Shown here: positions 1-5,054 of the stretch, piece after piece
How positions within the stretch are numbered: the stretch's first letter is position 1
How the letters are laid out: each line of letters opens with the position of its first letter
Source: Cyanobacteria bacterium UBA11370
GTDB lineage: Bacteria; Cyanobacteriota; Cyanobacteriia; Cyanobacteriales; Coleofasciculaceae
Direction: 5' to 3'
Length of the DNA: 7,340 bases
NCBI GenBank assembly: GCA_003486645.1
Contig: DNGI01000404.1
Location: 1-7,340 of the forward strand
Program-made: the position numbers and the translations under genes
Notes under the pieces: model-generated
Told to the model about the DNA's origin: nothing
Database searches by the model: none
Seen by the model: only the letters and a program-made list of their open reading frames with translations

Positions 1-70
1 GGCGGGGGGGGAGGGGGGGGGGGGGAGAGGGGGAACGGGGGAGATGGGGAGATGGGGAGAGGGGGAGAAA
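1..70 (+). repeat. Purine-rich G tract with octamer tandem repeat
   Basis: Only four pyrimidines occur in 70 bases, and G runs of four or more recur throughout. From 38 to 69 the tract resolves into four 8-base units, two GGGGAGAT followed by GGGGAGAG and GGGGAGAA. The upstream part (1-37) is more degenerate poly-G. The plus strand could form G-quadruplex or triplex structures; this is inferred from composition. Such octamer arrays are typical intergenic low-complexity DNA in filamentous cyanobacteria. The long G homopolymers are also prone to sequencing error, so the exact length is uncertain. Confidence 0.8.
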
Positions 71-131
71 TCAGAACTTACGCAAAATTATTATTGAACC
101 ACCATCAGTAGGGGCGCATCGATATGCGCCC
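71..131. repeat. Interspersed motif plus GC-rich hairpin
   Basis: The motif TCAGAACTTACGCAA (71-85) differs at one base from TCAGGACTTACGCAA at 7259-7273. About 26 bases further on there is an inverted repeat: GGGCGCAT (112-119), a 4-base loop, then ATGCGCCC (124-131). The same order of motif then hairpin is seen at the right edge of the window. I read it as a dispersed non-coding cyanobacterial repeat. The hairpin lies about 130 bases beyond the kinase stop codon and has no T tract on either side, so it is not called a terminator. Confidence 0.55.
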
Positions 132-238
132 TTGCCATATGTGACGTTCGTGCTAAAGATGTGAAATACAAATATATGTGTAAATATTTCTCTCCAGTTA
201 CTTATTATGAGCTTATGAGCGATTATCGGGACATTAAG

Positions 239-267
239 CTCACCCCCTCACCCCCTCACCCCCTCAC
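239..267. repeat. C-rich octamer tandem repeat overlapping a stop codon
   Basis: Three units of CACCCCCT occupy 241-248, 249-256 and 257-264, with partial units on both sides. The reverse complement is a G-rich octamer resembling the unit at 38-69 but in opposite orientation. The stop codon of the minus-strand kinase gene (264-266) lies inside this repeat, so the last codons of that gene and the repeat share bases. The minus strand carries four closely spaced G runs and could form a quadruplex in the 3' end of the kinase mRNA; that is inference. Confidence 0.8.
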
Positions 268-2234
268 TCGCTCTCCAGTTGGTTAAGCTGATCCTGGGCA
301 TCTTTATAACAAGTTAGTCGATTTTGATTGAGGCATAGTTGAGTTGCTTGTTGCAAATCTTGGATCGCTTGCTGCTGATTGTTCAGTTCAATATGCGCTA
401 AGGCTTGATGATAGTAAACTAAGGCATGATTGGGATTGCGCTCGATCGCCTGGGTGTAATCTGCGATCGCGCCTTCATTATCCCCCAATTCCTGGCGAGC
501 TAATCCTCGGTGGTAGAATGGTTCTGCTTTGTCTGGATTGAGCTGAATCGCTACGTTATAATCTTCAATTGCTCCTCGAATATCTCCCCGACGGTGACGG
601 GCTAGACCCCGATTCTGATACGCTAACGAATGGTTGGGTCTAAGATTAATGGCTTGGGTACAGTCGTCTATTGCAGTGCGTTGATTGCCTAAGTTAGAGC
701 GGGAAAGGCAACGATGTAGGTAAGCATCTGCTTGATAGGGATTAAGTTCAATTGCCTGAGTATAGTTTCTCACGGCTTCGGAATCGTTTCCTAAATCAGC
801 CTCTATTTTACCTCGGTTAATATAGGCAACTGTTAAGTTGGGTTGGAGTTGAATGGCTTGGGTATAATCAGTTTTGCCTCCTTGGCGATCGCCGATATGT
901 AAGCGAATATTGCCTCGTTGATAATAAGCTTGAGCATCGTTAGGATTGAGTTGAATGGCTTCTGTTAAATCTGCGAGTGCTGATTCATAGCTTCCCAAAC
1001 TCGAGTAAACCATTCCCCGCCTAAAGTAGGCAGTAGAGTTAATAGGCTGGAGTTGAATGGCTTTAGTATAGTGTTCAATTGCTTCTTGAGTTTCGCCTGC
1101 TTGCTCCTGCGTTTTTCCCTGGTTAAAGGAAAATTCAGCGAGTAGGGTTCGGGACAGTTGAGAACCAAAAACTAGGCTCGCACTAACGATTATTGCTCCT
1201 GTTGTCGTTAGGATTAATGAAGGTATTCTACAATTATTATTGTTATTTTTATTCCCGTTCAAAACAAGTTTTTTATCGGCGGATGCAGAGGCAATTAGTT
1301 GGGAATGCTGGAACCAATTTTTCCCAGTAATCAAGGGTTGAGAAACGGAATTGAGGGGAGCGGAGTTGGGGGGAGAGGATGAAGCTGTAACGGTATTACT
1401 ATTAAGAATCTTTTGTAAATCGGCTAGCACGGCGGCGGCGGTTTGATAGCGCTGCTGGGGATCAATATCTATCATTTTGTCAATGAGTGCTGCTAATTCT
1501 GAACTAACCGGAGTGCGATCGCGCCAAACTATCGTCTTTCCCATCGATTCACTAGTACGTTTTAGGTTGGCTAACTCGTTAGTTGATAACCCCGTAAGCG
1601 CCTGTATTCCTACTATACCTAGCGCATAAATATCGCTATTGAATTGAAGTTTACCTTGAGATTGTTCTGCGGGTATGTAAACATAGGCTTCAGTTGCACG
1701 AGTCTGTTCTAATTTCCCTGATGGGTTAAGCATTTGAGAACTGACTTCTTTAACAATTCCCAAGTCCGTTAAGATTAATTTTCCATCACTCTGGCGGCGG
1801 ATAATGTTGGACGGTTTAATACAGCGATGGATTGCGCCATATTTATGAACAAAAACCAGAATATCTAATACATCTTGAAACAAGGAAATTACCTGAGTCT
1901 CTGTCATCGGTTGACTAGGCAGGAGTTCTGCGGTTAAAGCCTCACCGGGAATAAATTCTTGTACTAAATAAAAGTCTTGCTCCTGAGCAAAATAACTCAG
2001 CATTTGTGGGATTTGGGGATGCTTGCCGAGTTTTTCCAAGATTTTCGCTTTTTTGGTCAGAAAGCTGAGGATGAATTTCAGCGTGTTAAGATTTTTAGTA
2101 GGAAGTTTGATTTGCTTAATCACACACTTAGGATGAGTGGGAACCCTGACATCGGCTGCCAGATAAGTTTGTCCTAATTCCCCAAAACCCAGTACCTTAA
2201 TAAATTGGTAATGTCCACCTAATAGTTTGCCCAT
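264..2234 (-). CDS. Membrane-anchored Ser/Thr kinase-like protein with C-terminal TPR repeats (possible pseudokinase)
   Basis: The 656-residue product has a Hanks-type kinase domain at about 9-277. Visible motifs are a glycine loop GFGELG (16-21), VIK lysine 40, a probable helix-C glutamate 67, the catalytic-loop motif HRCIKPSN (136-143), DLG (157-159), PAEQ (188-191) and SDIYALG with Asp201. The HRD aspartate is replaced by cysteine (codon 138, bases 1821-1823), so phosphotransfer may be weak or absent. A polar linker with an Asn run (330-334) precedes one membrane segment at about 340-358. Eight TPR units of about 34 residues follow (about 366-637, starts near 398, 432, 466, 500, 534, 568 and 602), predicted outside the cytoplasm. 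Kinase-TM-TPR proteins are common in cyanobacteria. I chose the ATG at 2234 because GGTGAT lies 7 bases upstream and the protein then begins MGKLLGG, as family members do. ATG 2243 and GTG 2246 are in frame and possible. The gene is divergent from the phosphatases. The partner and substrate are unknown. Confidence 0.92.
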   Translation of the reverse strand: MGKLLGGHYQFIKVLGFGELGQTYLAADVRVPTHPKCVIKQIKLPTKNLNTLKFILSFLTKKAKILEKLGKHPQIPQMLSYFAQEQDFYLVQEFIPGEALTAELLPSQPMTETQVISLFQDVLDILVFVHKYGAIHRCIKPSNIIRRQSDGKLILTDLGIVKEVSSQMLNPSGKLEQTRATEAYVYIPAEQSQGKLQFNSDIYALGIVGIQALTGLSTNELANLKRTSESMGKTIVWRDRTPVSSELAALIDKMIDIDPQQRYQTAAAVLADLQKILNSNTVTASSSPPNSAPLNSVSQPLITGKNWFQHSQLIASASADKKLVLNGNKNNNNNCRIPSLILTTTGAIIVSASLVFGSQLSRTLLAEFSFNQGKTQEQAGETQEAIEHYTKAIQLQPINSTAYFRRGMVYSSLGSYESALADLTEAIQLNPNDAQAYYQRGNIRLHIGDRQGGKTDYTQAIQLQPNLTVAYINRGKIEADLGNDSEAVRNYTQAIELNPYQADAYLHRCLSRSNLGNQRTAIDDCTQAINLRPNHSLAYQNRGLARHRRGDIRGAIEDYNVAIQLNPDKAEPFYHRGLARQELGDNEGAIADYTQAIERNPNHALVYYHQALAHIELNNQQQAIQDLQQATQLCLNQNRLTCYKDAQDQLNQLESE

Positions 2235-2241
2235 TTTTGCC

Positions 2242-2247
2242 ATCACC
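2242..2247 (-). promoter_or_regulatory. Ribosome binding site deciding the kinase start
   Basis: On the minus strand GGTGAT is fully complementary to the 3' end of 16S rRNA and stands 7 bases before the ATG at 2234. It overlaps the two alternative in-frame starts (GTG 2246, ATG 2243), which argues that those are not the main start. The minus-strand AGGG just before it could serve ATG 2243 only at a very short spacing. Confidence 0.5.
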
Positions 2248-2332
2248 CTAGTTGAGGGAGAAATCTCAAGAGTTTCAGCTATAGAATTCCCTTAAAAGTT
2301 GAGGAAGTAAAGGCTGATAGCTGAATGCTTAC

Positions 2333-2349
2333 CTCAAAACTCAAAACTC
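2333..2349. repeat. Short heptanucleotide repeat (CTCAAAA)
   Basis: CTCAAAA occurs at 2333-2339 and 2340-2346, followed by a partial CTC. Period-7 intergenic repeats of this sort are the short tandemly repeated repetitive (STRR) sequences of cyanobacteria. The neighbouring stretch CTGATAGCTGAATGC looks like a second, degenerate member of the same class. No function is implied. Confidence 0.5.
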
Positions 2350-2366
2350 TCCAGTTGAGAAAGGCT

Positions 2367-2461
2367 ATATAGCATTTTTAAATGGGTCGTAAACACCAAA
2401 AATGCTGAAACCCTTATAAGCTAATGGCTTTTAGTTCAGATCTCATCTAAAAATGCTATAT
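2367..2461. mobile_element. MITE-like element A, 95 bp, 18-bp terminal inverted repeats
   Basis: The left end ATATAGCATTTTTAAATG (2367-2384) and the inverted right end (2444-2461) match at 17 of 18 positions, enclosing 59 bases with no coding potential. An internal AAAAATGCT (2398-2406) repeats the core of the right end (2449-2457), so the left arm could pair with either copy. Size, inverted ends and absence of a gene fit a miniature inverted-repeat transposable element mobilised in trans. I see no certain target-site duplication, and the TA-rich ends make the exact boundary ambiguous by a few bases. The parent transposase family is not identified. Confidence 0.6.
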
Positions 2462-2511
2462 GATGAGTCAGTAAGTATTCTCGTCACGTTTGTTGATTTC
2501 TACCGCCTATA

Positions 2512-2610
2512 CTAGTGGTTCATGTCATTAATGAGTGATGGTTTACATTCTGTAGAGACGCGCCATCGCACGTCTGTACACCTCTCATAATTAATAAAAT
2601 AGACCACTAG
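2512..2610. mobile_element. MITE-like element B, 99 bp, imperfect inverted repeats with nested hairpin
   Basis: The outermost 8 bases CTAGTGGT (2512-2519) are perfectly inverted at 2603-2610. Complementarity continues in register through ATTAAT (2527-2532 with 2590-2595), giving about 18 of 23 matches over 2512-2534. Inside is a second hairpin: TGTAGAGACG (2551-2560) pairs with CGTCTGTACA (2571-2580) with one mismatch. The internal stem, GTAGAGACG followed by a GC-rich loop, resembles a dispersed repeat often seen between cyanobacterial genes (recalled, not searched). No transposase is encoded and no clear target duplication is seen. Confidence 0.6.
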
Positions 2611-2727
2611 CCTTTGAACCCAGCCATTATCCATGTCGAGCAAATGGGCAATCTAGATAACGGTAATGTTGCTATCTGGGTACTCATAGCGATATTGTAT
2701 TCTTTTTCCAATCTGGAGTGGGTGCAT
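2611..2727 (-). pseudogene. Possible decayed small-gene fragment
   Basis: Reading the minus strand from ATG 2727 gives 24 codons with protein-like composition, including IQYRYEYPDSNITVI. An in-frame TAG follows (2655-2653), then another protein-like run, IAHLLDMDNGWVQR, in the same frame up to the edge of element B. One stop inside an otherwise plausible frame, abutting an inserted element, suggests a truncated and inactivated gene. I do not recognise the family, and a stretch this short could read this way by chance. Confidence 0.2.
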
Positions 2728-2744
2728 TCCTCAACGGTTTGATT

Positions 2745-2748
2745 GGAG
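2745..2748 (+). promoter_or_regulatory. Weak ribosome binding site before first phosphatase
   Basis: GGAG at 2745-2748 lies 12 bases before the ATG at 2761, a longer spacing than usual. It overlaps the in-frame TTG at 2743, which therefore cannot use it. This favours ATG 2761 over TTG 2743 but the signal is modest. Confidence 0.35.
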
Positions 2749-2760
2749 TCTCTCTTAAAG

Positions 2761-4995
2761 ATGGTTTTTTCAAAACGTGCGTTAGGGCAGCGTCTCGGAA
2801 AGAGTATTGCTCCCACATCTCGTAAATTCCGCCTCCGCACAGCCCTCGTGCTTCCCTTTGTATTGCAAATTATGACAGCCGTTGGCTTAGTTGGCTATCT
2901 CTCCTTCAAAAATGGGCAGAAAGCCGTTGAAGACTTAGCCAATCAATTGACACACGAAGTTAGCAACCGCATTGACGAACACGTTGTTGGATACTTTGAT
3001 AAAACTCACCAAATTTTACGAGTTACTTATGATTCGGTTCAAAGTGGCAATCTCGATTTGAATAATTTTGAAGGGCTAGAACACTACTTTTGGAACGTGG
3101 TACAAGAGGGAGATTTAGAAAGTTATCTCTCTTTTGGAAATGAAGAGGGAGAATTTGTTGGAGTTGAACATCGAGAAGATGGTACAGTTCAGCTTAAAAT
3201 TCGCACCAAAGCAACTGAACCGATCCGAGAAACCTATCTTTTAGATAATTTGGGTAATCGAGCAAAGCTTTTGAAAGAAGCTGACTATGACCCCAGAAAA
3301 CGCCCTTGGTATCAAGCAGCCGTAAGCGCTAAGAAACCCACTTGGAGTCCTATCTATCCTTTCTTTTCTCGTCAAGCGACAAATACTGCTTTAGGGATGT
3401 CTGCGGTTGTGCCTGTTTTTGATTCCAGTAAGCAGTTAGAAGGCGTTTTGTGTATTAATGTTACCTTGCTACGAATTACTGATTTTCTCAGAGATTTATA
3501 TATTAGCCCCCACGGTCAGAGTTTTATTATTGAACGTTCCGGTAATTTAGTGGTTAGCTCTACAATTCGGCAACCCTTTACCCTTGAAGGTGAGGGCGAA
3601 GATGCCAAAATTGTACGCATTCCGGCTATTAAAAGTAAGGATAAAACCGTACAAGCCACGGCTCAACGTTTACTTCATGATTTTGGTAGCTTCGAGGCGA
3701 TTCATAAGAGTCAACAGTTGAAGTTTAAAGTTGAGGGTGGGTGGTATTATGCTCAGGTACTCCCTATTCAAGATGGACGAGGAATTGATTGGTTGGTTGT
3801 GGTAGTGGTTCCAGAATCAGATTTCATGGCACAGATCCACCAAAATACTCGCATTACAATCTTGCTATGTTTGGGTGCTTTAATAATTGCAACAGGGATG
3901 GGAATTTTAACCGCCCGTTGGATTAGTCGCCCCATTATTGATATTACTCAAGCCTCGGAAGATATGGCAGGCGGGAATTTAGCTCAACGGGTCAAACCGA
4001 GTCCAATTGGTGAAATTGAAAAATTAGCAAATTCCTTCAATAGTATGGCAGGGCAACTGAAAGAAGCGTTTGAAACCTTGGAAGATAAAGTTAAAGAACG
4101 CACCGCTGAACTCGCCGAAGCGAATGAAGAAATTAGTACTCTCAATCAGCGTCTCCAAGCTGACAATCTTCGCATGAGTACTGAACTTGATATTCTCCGG
4201 GAAATGCAGCAGTTAATTCTGCCAAAAGCGGCTGAACTTGAAGCGATTGAAGATTTAGATATTGCCGGATTCATGGAACCTGCTGATGAAGTGGGTGGGG
4301 ATTATTACGATGTTCTTGATACTGATGGTGTGGTCACGATTGGGATTGGGGATGTTACCGGACATGGGCTAGAAAGTGGCATTTTAATGGTAATGGCTCA
4401 AACGGCTGTCCGCACTTTGAAGGAAATTAGAGAACAAGATCCGGTTCGCTTTTTAGATACTCTCAACCGCACGATTTATAAAAATGTGCAGCGGATGAAC
4501 TCCGATAAAAACTTAACGTTGGCTATTCTGAATTATTCCAATGGTAGAATTAGCATCAGCGGTCAACATGAGGAAACTTTGGTGGTGAGAAAAGGCGGTG
4601 AAATTGAGCGGATTGATACGATGGATTTGGGGTTGCCGATTGGGTTAGATGAAAATATTGCTGATTTGATTAGCCATATAACCGTGGAGTTAGAACTAGG
4701 GGATGGTATTGTCCTCTACACCGATGGTATTACTGAAGCCAAAGATATTAATAAACAATTCTATGGGCTAGAAAGACTTTGTGAAGTGGTTTCGCGCAAT
4801 TGGAACAAGAGTGTGGAACAAATCAAGCAAGCTGCGATTGATGACCTACAAAAATTTATTGGAGAACAAAAGCTGTTTGATGATATTACCTTAGTGGTTC
4901 TCAAGCGGCAGGATAATTTACCTGTAGATTTTATAACACCAGTTGAAACGAATAGGGTCAGTTTGAATGACCGAAATTCGCTACAAAATAACTGA
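2761..4995 (+). CDS. Cache-HAMP-PP2C (SpoIIE/RsbU-type) membrane sensor phosphatase, first copy
   Basis: The 744-residue product is read as a transmembrane sensor whose cytoplasmic output is a PPM/PP2C Ser/Thr phosphatase. It has TM1 at about 27-49, an extracytoplasmic double-Cache-like domain at about 60-350 with the family hallmark YDPRKRPWY (176-184), TM2 at about 365-386, HAMP at about 385-437, a signalling coiled coil at about 431-486, and PP2C from about 500 to 715. The metal-binding acidic motifs are all present: GGDYYD (512-517), GDVTGHG (530-536), TDG (654-656) and DDIT (707-710), so activity is expected. In Bacillus RsbU and cyanobacterial IcfG-type systems such enzymes dephosphorylate STAS anti-sigma antagonists; none is encoded nearby. 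A tail of about 30 residues after the catalytic domain is absent from the downstream copy. I chose ATG 2761 for its GGAG; TTG 2743 would add six residues. The second copy follows after 59 bases with no terminator, so co-transcription is likely. Confidence 0.93.
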   Translation: MVFSKRALGQRLGKSIAPTSRKFRLRTALVLPFVLQIMTAVGLVGYLSFKNGQKAVEDLANQLTHEVSNRIDEHVVGYFDKTHQILRVTYDSVQSGNLDLNNFEGLEHYFWNVVQEGDLESYLSFGNEEGEFVGVEHREDGTVQLKIRTKATEPIRETYLLDNLGNRAKLLKEADYDPRKRPWYQAAVSAKKPTWSPIYPFFSRQATNTALGMSAVVPVFDSSKQLEGVLCINVTLLRITDFLRDLYISPHGQSFIIERSGNLVVSSTIRQPFTLEGEGEDAKIVRIPAIKSKDKTVQATAQRLLHDFGSFEAIHKSQQLKFKVEGGWYYAQVLPIQDGRGIDWLVVVVVPESDFMAQIHQNTRITILLCLGALIIATGMGILTARWISRPIIDITQASEDMAGGNLAQRVKPSPIGEIEKLANSFNSMAGQLKEAFETLEDKVKERTAELAEANEEISTLNQRLQADNLRMSTELDILREMQQLILPKAAELEAIEDLDIAGFMEPADEVGGDYYDVLDTDGVVTIGIGDVTGHGLESGILMVMAQTAVRTLKEIREQDPVRFLDTLNRTIYKNVQRMNSDKNLTLAILNYSNGRISISGQHEETLVVRKGGEIERIDTMDLGLPIGLDENIADLISHITVELELGDGIVLYTDGITEAKDINKQFYGLERLCEVVSRNWNKSVEQIKQAAIDDLQKFIGEQKLFDDITLVVLKRQDNLPVDFITPVETNRVSLNDRNSLQNN

Positions 4996-5054
4996 AACTT
5001 CAAAACTAACTGATAACACGATTCATCCGTATATTTAACATTATTCTCAAACCT

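Larger units (their letters stand above)
2247..2760. other. Divergent intergenic region carrying repeats and two MITE-like elements
   Basis: This 514-base gap separates the divergent kinase and phosphatase genes and must hold both promoters. It contains a heptamer repeat (2333-2349), two terminal-inverted-repeat elements (2367-2461 and 2512-2610) separated by 50 bases, and a possible decayed coding fragment on the minus strand (2611-2727). I could not pick out convincing -35/-10 pairs for either gene. For the kinase, the promoter most simply lies in 2250-2366, between its start and the first element. For the first phosphatase it lies in 2611-2745 or inside the second element. No intact gene is seen here. 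Confidence 0.7.

Noticed and set aside
112..131. Hairpin as terminator for the minus-strand kinase gene
   Set aside because: It has no following T tract on the minus strand and lies about 130 bases past the stop; it fits better as part of a dispersed repeat.
344..2177. Several 65-67 codon frames inside the kinase gene
   Set aside because: They sit within a well-supported coding sequence in other frames and show no family resemblance.
2668..2699. Possible promoter TTGCTA, 18-base gap, TATTGT upstream of the first phosphatase
   Set aside because: Both boxes are weak, the spacing is long and similar matches are expected by chance in AT-rich DNA.
2607..2840. Open 77-codon frame on the minus strand
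   Set aside because: It overlaps the start of the first phosphatase in antisense and its composition there is a shadow of that gene. The more protein-like reading in 2611-2727 is in a different frame.
4996..5054. Promoter or terminator between the two phosphatase genes
   Set aside because: The 59-base gap shows no stem-loop and no convincing promoter; it is more consistent with one transcript.
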